Source: Carallia brachiata (Eukaryota; Streptophyta; Magnoliopsida; Malpighiales; Rhizophoraceae). From it: DNA of 64,000 nt. Location: positions 13,803,351 through 13,867,350 of the forward strand of contig JADCRB010000068.1 in the NCBI GenBank assembly GCA_021464245.1, written 5' to 3'. Numbering within the stretch: position 1 is the first letter of the stretch; each line of letters begins with the position of its first letter. A model generated the notes under the pieces. It was not told the origin of the DNA, did not search any database, and saw only the letters and a program-made list of their open reading frames with translations. A program made the position numbers and the translations under genes. Positions 1-9,660 of the stretch are shown piece after piece.

Positions 1-1133
1 TATAAAAAAATATTAATTATTACAATATAGACACTAAAAAAAAATAATGTTATATTTTATTTCATATTTTATCATTAGATTATAAAAAAATATTAATTAT
101 TACAATATAGACACTGTATAATAATTTTATTGTATGTTCATAAACATTTTTTCTTTGTGAAGATACCCTTGAAGGTATTGTAAATACGGTAGCCTGAGAG
201 GTAATGTTTTTCATTTTTTTGAAAAAAAAAAAACCAAAAATGTAATGTGCGAGATATACGCATTAAAGATAAAATTTCCACCAGGAGAGTATAATTCAGA
301 ACGAGGGTCGGTCCATGATGAAAAAGTCGTAATTGTCAGTTCGGGAGTGCTAAGCAAAGCTGTTAGTGTAATGTGAACGAGATAAAAGCGGGGGTAAGGA
401 AAGGAATTATGCAAATTATGTGCTCACATAAACATCAGCTTTGTTGCCATGCAGCCAATCATCAATCTATGTTATGTTGAGTACATTTATCCAGGAAATT
501 TGTCTGCACTACAATCTCAAGAAAAAAAAAAGACAAAATGTGACGGTGAATTCAAAGCTGGTCCCTTGTCCTAGCGTCCAGCCGCAAATAGCACGCACCG
601 AGCCTCCCTGATTTATGCATTTTTGTTTTCAGAAAATTTCAATTGAACAGTTGCTTTTTCGGCAGATTTACAGTCAAAAAATGAGAGTAAGATTGTTTGA
701 ACTCAAGACCTTTGATCATAAAGAGTCCTTTACCCCATTAAATAAAGTTTATGTGGCAATAATCTGAGATGATGTTTGATAGTATGCCTTAAGCTACTTA
801 TATTTTCTTTTTTTAAAATTCCAAATGAGTGGTATGGATTGCTCCGAGTAACAACGAATGGTACCGAACTATAAGAAATTTTAGAATTAGCACCACCAAC
901 AATAGCGGCAAGCTGAATCTTGCTGGTAAGGGCATGTTGAAAATTTGCTGTCAATAAGTTATTGCAATTATTTTTTCGGCCAAAGGTCATTGATTAATTA
1001 AGATATATGTGACAAAAAATTTCTTATATGATATATGACAACAATAGTTATCATTGCCTTTTCATAAAAATAATTTTGTTGCCAAATGTCTAATTTCTTG
1101 GAATGGTACCACATAACCAACGCATTTGTAATT
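1..1133. other. Intergenic, left edge
   Basis: AT-rich sequence with no gene I can support. A perfect 35-bp direct repeat lies at 1-35 and 81-115 (80-bp period, beginning TATAAAAAAATATTAATT). The short open frames here have no recognisable domain and biased composition. The 5 bp at 1134-1138 (ACAAC) are the left target-site duplication of the LTR element that follows. Confidence 0.6.
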
Positions 1134-1138
1134 ACAAC

Positions 1139-2174
1139 TGTAAACATCAAAAAAAAAAAAAAATCAATGCATGCCCTACATGAAAGCAACAAGTGTATGT
1201 ATATAAAAATGATGATTTCCATTTGGTTGATGACCATGCAAAATGTCAAAATTCAACCACCAAAGAGGATCCTTGCCTTGTAGGATCCTACTCATGATGA
1301 ATCATATGGAAATTTTAATTTCCATTTGATTGCAAAATGTCAAAATTCAACCACCAAAGAGGGCCCTTGCCATGTATGATCCAAGTCATACAATTTTGGC
1401 ATCCATCCTCCCCCAAAACCCTATAAATAGGATCCCCTCAAAGCCTTTCAAATCATCCCAAACAAAGCAAATCATTCATCTTCTAAAGCTTTGCATCTCT
1501 TCCTTTCTCTCTCTAAATATTTTGGGTGTATGCTCTCTAGCTGCCACTAAGTTGGATCCGCTAGATCAAAAACCCAAGATATTAAATATCCGAGTGGGAT
1601 CAAGCCTCCTACGGCCCTCACCGGAGTCCAATCAATTCGAGTGGGATCAAGCCTCCTACGGCCCTCACCGAAGTCCATCCAATCCGAGTGGGATCAAGCC
1701 TCCTACGGCCCTCACCGGAGTCCAATCAATTCGAGTGGGATCAAGCCTCCTACGGCCCTCACCGAAGTCCATCCAGTTCGAGTGGGATCAAGCCTCCTAC
1801 GGCCCTCACCGAAGTCCATCCAATCCGAGTGGGATCAAGCCTCCTACGGCCCTCACCGGAGTCCATCCAGTCCGAGTGGGATCAAGCCTCCTACGGCACT
1901 CACCGGAATTCAACTAATCCACTTGAGATCAAGCCTCGGCCCTCAGTGGGATCCATTTCCTACAGTTCAAGTTCACGCTGTGGAAATTCATCATCTCTCG
2001 GTCAAGATTAAGCCTTCACGGCCCTTGACTAAATTACACAGGAGCATTAATCGGAGGATCTACCCAGAGATCGACCCCACATAAATTTCTTTTTATTTTA
2101 CAATTTTTTTTATTGTAATTTGTTTCTATATTTTTGAGTCTAACTGTTACAGGCTCGAAATTTACAGCTTCACA
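1139..2174 (+). repeat. 5' LTR
   Basis: Begins TGTAAACATC and ends TTCACA. It contains a TATA box (TATAAATA, 1422-1429) that probably marks the U3 promoter. A segment around 1218-1275 is partly repeated at 1318-1372 (shared core AAATGTCAAAATTCAACCAC). Seven 47-bp tandem units lie at 1591-1919, downstream of the TATA box and so probably inside the element's transcript. The copy at 4987-6021 matches almost base for base. Confidence 0.93.
1591..1919 (+). repeat. 47-bp tandem repeat in 5' LTR (7 units)
   Basis: Units start at 1591, 1638, 1685, 1732, 1779, 1826 and 1873, each opening CGAGTGGGATCAAGCCTCCT. Because 47 is not a multiple of three and the unit lacks stops, long overlapping open frames run through it in several frames. 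They encode repetitive low-complexity peptides and should not be called genes. Confidence 0.95.
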
Positions 2175-2179
2175 AATTT

Positions 2180-2197
2180 TGGCACGCTCGGTGGGAC
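2180..2197 (+). other. Putative primer-binding site
   Basis: TGGCACGCTCGGTGGGAC starts five bases after the LTR end. A TGG start matches the complement of a tRNA CCA tail, and this sequence is typical just inside plant Gypsy LTRs. I do not assign the tRNA. Confidence 0.65.
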
Positions 2198-2253
2198 ATC
2201 TCTACCTCCCATCTTTTGCTCCTTAGAAAAAAAAAAAAATTTGGTGGCACAAC

Positions 2254-2287
2254 GGCCATTTCACGGCCTATGGGCCGTGAAATGGCC
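2254..2287. repeat. Perfect 15-bp hairpin in element leader
   Basis: GGCCATTTCACGGCC (2254-2268) and its exact reverse complement (2273-2287) flank a 4-base loop, TATG. It lies shortly after the primer site, where retroelement leaders can carry dimerisation or packaging structures. That role here is inference. Confidence 0.9.
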
Positions 2288-2328
2288 AACACCAACACAA
2301 CTCTAGAGGGCAGGAATCCGGCGCATCG

Positions 2329-2637
2329 GTGGCACTAAAGATGAACAAGACTATCGCCACCAAAAAAAGGACGACTACTCAATCGCCTGCATTAATCATC
2401 CTACTTGAGTACGTAGGTTCGCAAACTCGTGCATGGACACAGTTCTCATCCAACTGGACCAGTAAAGGGACACAAGCACCGACTCTGCGACAAGATCACT
2501 TCCAACTGGGACAAGCTCACTTCCAACTGGGACGGGCTATACCTGGTTCAGAAGCCTACATCAATTACGCTTGCATGCTGTCAACGCATCCCGACCTAGT
2601 TCGATTAAACGGTAAACTTCTAAAATTTACTGTGTAA
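2329..2637 (+). CDS. Unrecognised open frame in LTR element interior (102 aa)
   Basis: This frame starts with ATG about 150 bp inside the 5' LTR, where gag begins in autonomous relatives. The predicted protein is basic at the N-terminus. A short repeat, FQLG, recurs around residues 58-68 (HFQLGQAHFQLG). I see no zinc knuckle or gag motif. It may be a decayed gag start or a chance frame. Confidence 0.2.
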   Translation: MALKMNKTIATKKRTTTQSPALIILLEYVGSQTRAWTQFSSNWTSKGTQAPTLRQDHFQLGQAHFQLGRAIPGSEAYINYACMLSTHPDLVRLNGKLLKFTV

Positions 2638-3116
2638 AAAAAAAAAAAAAAAAAAGGCAAAAAAAAGAGAAAAAATAAAAAAAAGAAATAAAAAGAAAAA
2701 CAAAAAAAGCAAAAAAAAAAAAGTGCAAAAAAAAAAAGCACGAAAAAAAAAAGCCAAAAAAAAAAGAGAAAAAAAATGTCTGAAACTTATATACAAGTTC
2801 AGAACCCTTCCACAAAATCCAAATCTAGATTCGGGGGCAGATCTCAAACCCCGATTCAAAACCCAACAAATCCAAATTCGGGGGCAAAATCCAAGTCCGA
2901 ACCCAAATTCCAGTTCAAAATCCAAGTCCAAATTCAAACTCGGGCCTAAAGCCCAAATTCAAATCCAGGTCCAAAAAACCTAAACTCAAGCCCTAGCCTA
3001 AAGCCCAAATTCACCAAATCTAAACCCGGGCTCAAAGCCCAAATCCAAGTTCCAACTCAAAGTCCAAATCCAGATTCGGGGGCAAAGCCTAGACCCTGAA
3101 TCAAAACTCAAGCCAA
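2638..3116 (+). repeat. A-rich tract and degenerate CAAATCCAAATTC-type repeat
   Basis: 2638-2776 is almost all A with scattered G, C and T. It is followed by short degenerate repeats of phrases such as CCAAATTC and GGGGGCAAA up to about 3110. Nothing protein-like is convincing on either strand. Confidence 0.7.
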
Positions 3117-3300
3117 GCAGCTCAACAGCTCAGCAGCTCAACAGCTCACCAGCTCAGCAGCTCAGCAGCCAAGCAGCTCAACAGCCAAGCAGCTTAACAG
3201 CTCAGCAGCTCAACAGCTCAGCAGCTCAGCAGCCAAGCAGCTTAACAACTCATCAGCTTAACAGCTCACCAGCTCGCCAGCTCAACAGCTCAGCAGTTCA
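3117..3300 (+). repeat. AGCTCAACAGCTCAGC short tandem repeat
   Basis: Roughly 10-bp units built on CAGCTCA(A/G) repeat with variants (CAGCCAAG, CAGCTTAA). The array ends where the 44-bp repeats begin. Confidence 0.9.
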
Positions 3301-3513
3301 ACACTCCTGCCTCGCACGAGTATAAAAGGCGACATCACAGTTCAACACTCCTGCCTCGCACGAGTATAAAAGGCGATATCACAGTTCAACACTCCTGCCT
3401 CGCACGAGTATAAAAGGCGACATCACAGTTCAACACTCCTGCCTCGCACGAGTAAAAAAGGCGACACTACAGTTCAACATACTCCTGGCCCGCATGAGTA
3501 TAAACTGTGAACG
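3294..3513 (+). repeat. 44-bp tandem repeat containing TATA boxes
   Basis: Units start at 3294, 3338, 3382, 3426 and, degenerate, 3470. Each opens CAGTTCAACACTCCTGCCTC. The first three carry an intact TATAAAA (3321-3327, 3365-3371, 3409-3415). In the fourth it has become GTAAAAAAGG, and in the fifth GAGTATAAACTG. The array ends about 105 bp upstream of the homeobox start codon. Confidence 0.92.
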
Positions 3514-3522
3514 GCCCAAAAA

Positions 3523-3529
3523 TATAAAA
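3523..3529 (+). promoter_or_regulatory. TATA box candidate for the WOX gene
   Basis: TATAAAA in the context AATATAAAAGCGACGG lies 95 bp upstream of the ATG at 3618. The usual TATA-to-start spacing would give a leader of about 65 nt. It resembles the TATA boxes in the 44-bp array just upstream, which may be duplicated copies of this promoter core. Confidence 0.45.
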
Positions 3530-3617
3530 GCGACGGAGGGTTTGAGTCTGAAACTCAGCATCAGTCTCAATCGATCTTCACCACACACCAGACCTTTGCT
3601 CCTCTGCCACAAGAAAG

Positions 3618-4239
3618 ATGGAACCAGTTGCAGAACCTCAAGACAAGGGAGAAGAAAGGTCACCCCGCACAAGGTGGCAACCAACTATGGCGCAACTGCA
3701 AATTCTAGAGGAAATCTTCCACAACAATGGAGGTATTATACCTAATGCATCTCAGATTTACCAACTTGTCTCACGATTGCGCCCACTCGGGGCAATCGAA
3801 GGAAAAAATGTGTTTTATTGGTTCCAGAATCGGAGAAGCAGGAAGAAACCAGCACTGAGAGCTGATTTTTCCAAAGAACAGTCTGCTGTTCCGATGGTAG
3901 ATCCCACCAGTACAACTTCGCCGTCAAATGAAGCAGGTCCGAGTTCTCCACCGTAATGGTCTCTCCACGGTATGTTCATCAAAGCCGTAGCCATGGGAGC
4001 ATGCACGCTGGTCCTGGTGGTCTTACGGAGTCAGCCAAGGGTTCATCCCTCCTAGATACTTAAGTCTAGGAGGAATTTTTCTAGCAGAAAGGAGTTATTC
4101 CGGCGAAACTTTGCCTCTCTTTCCAGAATATTCCGACAGCATCAACCAGCTGGAAAGCGACGTCGACGTCGACGTCAACATCATCGGCCCACCAGACGAG
4201 GTCGAGCTTGACTTGGAGCTGCGCCTCGGGCCCCGCTAG
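3618..4239 (+). CDS. WOX: WUSCHEL-related homeobox (WOX) gene inside LTR retrotransposon
   Basis: The open frame at 3618-3956 encodes a WOX homeodomain (residues about 17-78) with the signature GKNVFYWFQNRRSR in helix 3 and TRWQPTMAQLQIL in helix 1. Its TAA (3954-3956) is probably intronic. A GT donor at 3953 and an AG acceptor at 4054-4055 (after TCATCCCTCCT) give a 103-bp intron and exons 3618-3952 and 4056-4239. The joined frame is 172 aa with no stop. Exon 2 encodes the WUS box TLPLFP (residues 130-135) and, just before the stop, LDLELRL (163-169), an EAR-type repressor motif. That order is the architecture of the WUS clade, DNA-binding regulators of stem-cell niches. A second splice, 3970-4087, also joins the frames but keeps the TAA and would yield only the 112-aa homeodomain protein. 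Host activity is not shown by sequence. Confidence 0.85.
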
Positions 4240-4254
4240 GACGGCCGATAAGAT

Positions 4255-4345
4255 AAGGTGCAACGACTTTGGCAGCACACGGTAACGACTTCTGCAGCAC
4301 ACGGCAACGACTTCTGCAGCACACGGCAACGACTTCTGCAACACA
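4255..4345 (+). repeat. 22-bp tandem repeat downstream of WOX
   Basis: About four units built on GCAGCACACGGCAACGACTTCT follow the WOX stop codon by some 20 bp. The rest of the interior to 4972 is unique sequence with no recognisable domain. The phrase TTCCAACTACTCTCCTTA recurs at about 4465 and 4559. Confidence 0.85.
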
Positions 4346-4972
4346 CGGAAGTTCTTCGATCAAGAAGTTGGAGGCGCACGAGCTAAGAAAAGAGGGAGTA
4401 GTCTTCTTCGAGGGATCCCTAAAAGCCCTCGAAACTCAGTCTCCAACGCCATCGGTGTCATGGAGTTCCAACTACTCTCCTTAGTTTACATCTACCACAG
4501 AGGGATGAGAAGCTGCAATTATCCTAATCTTTCTTTGGATGCAGCGACGTACAGGGAAGTTCCAACTACTCTCCTTACGTCGAAGCAGACTTGGAAATCA
4601 TCACTACAGTCAGTCTCTCTGTGCGCAGGTCTTAAAGTTCCAAAGTGCTGGGCCTTCCTCTTGAGGAGGTTCAAGTTCTTTGCCTACCGGATCATCCTCA
4701 CCAGAGCTCTGGAACTTTAAGAGATATAAAAAATCCTTTGCGGGCTATGGAAGCTCGAACGCACCTGGAGCCAAGACTTCAATTTTTATATTGGCTGGGC
4801 TGCTAACCTTCTCAAGATCGTATCGGATTCCTATTGCGATCCAACAATAGCAGGCATGGTCAAAGATAGAAGACTCCAACATTCAACGTTCATTAAGACA
4901 TCTCAAGTTTCAAACTGGACTTCAAAAACTCGGTTCGGATCATTACGGTAAAATTCTTCCTTACCGACCCTT

Positions 4973-4982
4973 GAAGTGGGGG
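4973..4982 (+). other. Polypurine tract
   Basis: GAAGTGGGGG lies 4 bp before the 3' LTR, the expected site for plus-strand DNA priming. Confidence 0.7.
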
Positions 4983-4986
4983 CATT

Positions 4987-6021
4987 TGTAAACACCAAAA
5001 AAAAAAAAAAATCAATGCATGCCCTACATGAAAGCAACAAGTGCATGCATATGAAAATGATGATTTCCATTTGGTTGATGACCATGCAAAATGTCAAAAT
5101 TCAACCACCAAAGAGGGTCCTTGCCTTGTAGGATCCTACTCATGATGAATCATATGGAAATTTTAATTTCCATTTGATTGCAAAATGTCAAAATTCAACC
5201 ACCAAAGAGGGCCCTTGCCATGTATGATCCAAGTCATACAATTTTGGCATCCATCCTCCCCCAAAACCCTATAAATAGGGATCCCCTCAAAGCCTTTCAA
5301 ATCATCCCAAGCAAAGCAAATCATTCATCTTCTAAAGCTTTGCATCTCTTCCTTTCTCTCTCTAAATATTTTGGGTGTATGCTCTCTAGCTGCCACTAAG
5401 TTGGATCCGCTAGATCAAAAACCCAAGATATTAAATATCCGAGTGGGATCAAGCCTCCTACGGCCCTCACCGGAGTCCAATCAATTCGAGTGGGATCAAG
5501 CCTCCTACGGCCCTCACCGAAGTCCATCCAATCCGAGTGGGATCAAGCCTCCTACGGCCCTCACCGAGTCCATCAATTCGAGTGGGATCAAGCCTCCTAC
5601 GGCCCTCACCGAAGTCCATCCAGTTCGAGTGGGATCAAGCCTCCTACGGCCCTCACCGAAGTCCATCCAATCCGAGTGGGATCAAGCCTCCTACGGCCCT
5701 CACCGGAGTCCATCCAGTCCGAGTGGGATCAAGCCTCCTACGGCACTCACCGGAATTCAACTAATCCACTTGAGATCAAGCCTCGGCCCTCAGTGGGATC
5801 CATTTCCTACAGTTCAAGTTCACGCTGTGGAAATTCATCATCTCTCGGTCAAGATTAAACCTTCACGGCCCTTGACTAAATTACACAGGAGCATTAATCG
5901 GAGGATCTACCCAGAGATCGACCCCACATAAATTTCTTTTTATTTTACAATTTTTTTTATTGTAATTTGTTTCTATATTTTTGAGTTTAACTGTTACAGG
6001 CTCGAAATTTACAGCTTCACA
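4987..6021 (+). repeat. 3' LTR
   Basis: Near-identical to the 5' LTR, with a TATA box at 5270-5277. Its seven 47-bp units run 5440-5766; the third is 45 bp because of small deletions. Most substitutions between the LTRs are transitions, which fits deamination of methylated cytosines. Confidence 0.93.
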
Positions 6022-6040
6022 ACAACATGGAAAAATTTTG

Positions 6041-6160
6041 GGGATTTCACTTATGTAGTTAAGTAGTTACAAAATGATACGAGCTGTTTAATAATTGAAT
6101 TAAAAGAAATAAAAAAGAATTATCAGATGCCATTACGTAACTATTTATATGAAATCACCT
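6041..6160. mobile_element. Small MITE, TIR GGTGATTTCATATAA-type
   Basis: GGGATTTCACTTATGTAGTTA at the left mirrors TAACTATTTATATGAAATCACC at the right, giving about 20-bp imperfect terminal inverted repeats around 120 bp. Relatives lie at 9530-9660 (opposite orientation) and 51863-52018. It sits 15 bp beyond the right target duplication of the LTR element. Confidence 0.55.
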
Positions 6161-7010
6161 AATATTATTTTCATAATATTTGTTATTTTTGCAAGAGTCC
6201 TATTACGTGAACGCAGAAAAGAAGAGGTAGAGAAGACGGAAAAATTTTTTTGTGCAACTAACAGACTTATCTGTGCAACAAGATGTCTAATTTCTACAAC
6301 AAAAAATAGATGCAAAAATACTTTTAAATTTTGTTACGATAATTGAACATCTCGTTGCACAAATAATCCAACTAGCTGCACAAAAAAATTTTCTCATCTC
6401 CTCCGCGTCTTCATTTTCTCGTCCCTCTACATTTAGCCTCTTTGCAAATATTAAAACTTGGATCTTTAACTTCGGGAGTAGAGCCCAATAATTTTGTCGC
6501 TAAAACCATATATTTGACAACATTGTGATATTTATTTCAAGGTCATCACAAAAGTTAAAAATTTGAGTATCTATTTTGAGTATTTTAAGTTTTAAATTTA
6601 AGAAAAAATGTGAAATTTTTAATTCTAAAAATTATTCTTGTTGTCATAGTGATCGGTTACCTTGTGTCTATATAAAAAATCACAAGAGCGACGAGGAGAG
6701 CACTAAAGAGGAGCAACCGGACCAGCCTACAAGGAAAAGACAATGGAAATTGGTGCATGAGAAACGATGCCGTCTCAACAAAATACAAACAACGTTGTAA
6801 AATGCATAATGAATTATCATCAGATGCCAACAAACATGTATCGACCATAGTGTAATGCCCGGGATGATATCTCCAAGAATAATATCCATATTATTGAGAG
6901 TCCCCTATCTCAAGTCTATCAATATATATGTGTGTGTGTGTGTGTATATATATATATAGAGAGAGAGATGGCATAAAGAGCTACAAGATGCGTACTAGTA
7001 GTAGCAGACA
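6161..7010. other. NAC: Intergenic, NAC promoter region
   Basis: AT-rich with no supported gene. A compound microsatellite of TG, TA and GA dinucleotides at about 6927-6968 ends 43 bp before the NAC start codon, so it is probably in the leader or core promoter. Confidence 0.55.
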
Positions 7011-8290
7011 ATGGACAGAATGAACATGTCAAGTCCTATTCTCCCGCCTGGATTCAGGTTTCATCCCACAGATCAGGAGCTCATCATCTACTACTTGGAG
7101 AAGAAAATCGCGTCTTCCACAAGCCCTGAACTTTCTATAATCGCAGACGTCAACATCTACAAGTATAATCCATGGGAGCTTCCCCGTACGTACCATCATC
7201 ATCATCTCTTTAATTCGTTTATCTTAGCCAGTTTCTGTTTTGTACGTGTCGATCTTCATTTTTTTTTTTTTTGTGTGGTTCTTGTTGTGTGCCTGTTCAG
7301 GCATGGCCTTGTTTGGGGAGCACGAGTGGTTCTTCTTCAGCCCGCGGGACCGAAAGTATCCGAACGGATCTCGTCCGAATAGAGCGGCAGCGTCCGGTTA
7401 CTGGAAAGCCACCGGAACTGACAAGCCGATCCTCACTTCTAATGGATCCCAGTGTCTTGGGGTGAAGAAAGCTCTTGTATTCTACAAAGGCCGTCCTCCG
7501 AAAGGAATTAAAACCAGTTGGATGATGCTTGAGTACAGACTGCTTGATGATACTAATCAGCTCCACAGGCTGCGGGGTTCCATGCGAGTATGCCTTGCCC
7601 TTTTATGTTTTAACACACCCAAAAAAGAAAAGGGTTCAATGTCAAATTAAGCAGAAACTGATGCATGCATCGGGATGTGACATATGGGATCATCATACAT
7701 CCATATATATATATATGCAGGATCTTTTTGAGTTTGAGCTAATTTAACCCGTAATCTCTTCTTTTCTTTCTAAATTTGAACAGTTGGACGATTGGGTTTT
7801 ATGTAGAGTACGCCAGAAAAGCAGCAGCCCGCAGCAAAAAGAAGACAATTATGACAGCAGCTGCGGAAGCTCCTCCCCATTTGCTCTGGGGCGCTTAGGT
7901 CAAGAGGGAATGCTAAAAGATGACGATGCCCTTAAAGACTATGACTATGATATTCAAGCTTCGCTCATGGCCCCACTAGAGGGCAACGTCGAGGCAGATC
8001 AGGATCAACAAATACAAGTCGAATTCCAACAAGGGTCGCCTGGATACTCAGTATCGCCTGTGAATTCCAACTCTTTGAACCCACCTGCTTCTTCATTCAA
8101 AGAGGCACTGGATTCCCTCACAAAAGTCATCTCTATGGGGACCTTTGAAGAGCCAGCGCAGCCACCCAAGAAGAGGCAGTATTCACATTCGTCTGCGCCA
8201 AACAATACAGATACCACAAGCATTTTCCAAGTTTCTTCTCTTGCAATTCCAGCGTCCTTTCCACGTAGCTTCTCAGAATTCCTGATATAA
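7011..8290 (+). CDS. NAC: NAC domain transcription factor
   Basis: Three exons: 7011-7185, 7301-7587 and 7784-8290, all with GT-AG introns in frame, giving 322 aa. The N-terminal NAC domain (about residues 11-160) shows [14 protein letters not shown], then NPWELP across intron 1, [53 protein letters not shown] and, across intron 2, LDDWVLCRV. Two introns interrupting the NAC domain at these places is the usual family structure. The last exon encodes an acidic, Ser/Gln-rich tail expected to activate transcription. The conserved MHEYRL is MLEYRL here. It belongs with NAP-like NACs by its domain sequence, but I cannot fix the orthologue. NAC proteins bind CACG-core promoter sites in the nucleus and often act in senescence or stress. 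Confidence 0.93.
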
Positions 8291-9529
8291 ATTTTCGACA
8301 ACTTAAAAAGGCATGTGCTTGTGGTGAGGTGAGCTCACCAAGAATGATATAGCTAATTTATTTCCCTCCAAATCACAGACAATTTTATTCGCAGAAAAAA
8401 AAAAAAAACTCCCATCATATGATGCTCAAATTTATATATTGCAGAACTCAATATATTGGTTGGCATCCAATGCATGCAGCAGGTGGAATGAATAATCAAA
8501 GCTTCAATGTGGTAAATTAATTAAAAATGTGCACAACTAGACATTCATGTAGTTGTCGAAGAACTTTTTGAAAGATAAGGTTAATGAACTGTGATTTAGT
8601 TTTCTGATGGGTTGTGTTATACAAATTTCTCTGCATGTATGGGTGAATCCTATATCTCTTTGCTTGCGAGGCCTAATAGAAATAAGCGGCAACAAAGAAG
8701 ATGCATGATCTGGTCATCAACTATGAGAGACTCGGAATAGGGAGGAAATTTTATTTGTGTATCTGACACTAACGAAATTCGAGCCTAAATGTTTGTTGTT
8801 GATTTTTTTCCTTTTTTGTCATTTTATCATATTTTTAATTTAATTCACTTATAATTTTATACTATATAATAAGTAGAATTTATTTAAAATAAAAAAAATT
8901 AGATTGTAAGATTATAAATAAATTTCAGTCTCTAAAAGATGAGTAAAATTAATAAGTATTAATTGGTTATTACGTTAAGAAGAAGCTTTCACACGACTGA
9001 TTTATATTGCTAGAAAAAACAATCAAGACAGACAATAAGTTTAAAAACATCCTGAGGCCACACGGATCGTGGTTTTTTATTTTGGATTTATTTGGTAGGA
9101 AAACAAACAAGGAAAAGAACAAAGTGCTAAGGCAAGACAGAAAAATCCATGTTTGTCAGCCAATTTTGCATTATCCACTGGAAGAGAATATAAGTTAGCA
9201 GTGCATTTGATTCTGGTGGGGATTTCCTGTCCATTTTTGACAAGCAAGTCTGCAGGTCGGCACCAGAGATTTCCTTTTCACTAACAAGTACGCCAATTAT
9301 ATGGGACAACAAACAGACGACGATAGCACTTTCCTTTTGCGAATTTCTTAACATCCATCTTTGCCAATAACAAAGCAGTAAAGAGCATTTACTATCCAAG
9401 AGTGGAAATAAATCATCCTGTGTTTCATCTTCATGTTTTATTGGTTCTCAGTAACTTGAGAATAATACGTTGTATACCTCATTATAACATTAATGTCTTC
9501 ATAATTATTTTTTTTGTAAGAGTAATATT
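8291..9529. other. NAC 3' region and intergenic
   Basis: The first few hundred bases are probably NAC 3' UTR. The rest is AT-rich with no convincing open frame or repeat. Confidence 0.5.
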
Positions 9530-9660
9530 AGGTGATGTCAGATAAATAGCTGTAAGTAACTATACAATTTTATTCAATGGTTCTGACAGTTTATCAGTTT
9601 TTTTTATGAGTTTAATTATTAAATGACTCATATTATTTTATAATTATTTTGAAAGTGCAT
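9530..9660. mobile_element. Degenerate MITE related to 6041-6160
   Basis: AATATTAGGTGATGTCAGATAAATAG through TTATTAAATGACTCATATTATTTTATAA matches the reverse complement of the 6041-6160 element over most of its length. The far terminus is eroded. Confidence 0.45.

Larger units (their letters stand above)
1139..6021 (+). mobile_element. Complete non-autonomous LTR retrotransposon carrying a WOX gene
   Basis: The element runs from TG at 1139 to CA at 6021 and is flanked by ACAAC on both sides (1134-1138 and 6022-6026), a 5-bp target-site duplication. LTRs of 1036 and 1035 bp bound an interior of 2812 bp. A primer-binding-type sequence follows the 5' LTR (TGGCACGCTCGGTGGGAC, 2180-2197), a context typical of plant Gypsy elements. 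A purine run (GAAGTGGGGG, 4973-4982) precedes the 3' LTR. I find no gag, protease, reverse transcriptase or integrase, so it must have moved with enzymes from another element (LARD/TRIM-like). The interior instead holds simple repeats and a WUSCHEL-type homeobox gene in the element's own orientation. The LTRs differ by roughly eight substitutions and three indels by eye, so insertion is recent. Confidence 0.93.

Noticed and set aside
1330..2084. Long overlapping open frames in the LTR (up to 195 aa)
   Set aside because: They are produced by the 47-bp stop-free repeat in rotating phase, occur in both LTRs, and encode only repeated low-complexity peptides.
2620..2937. Minus-strand Phe-rich frame of 105 aa
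   Set aside because: It is the complement of an A-rich tract in the LTR element; no domain.
3742..4006. Minus-strand frames over the WOX gene
   Set aside because: They are shadows of the homeobox coding strand.
4081..4363. Minus-strand frames with AAEVVAVCCRS-type repeats
   Set aside because: They read the 22-bp repeat and the WUS box/EAR exon backwards.
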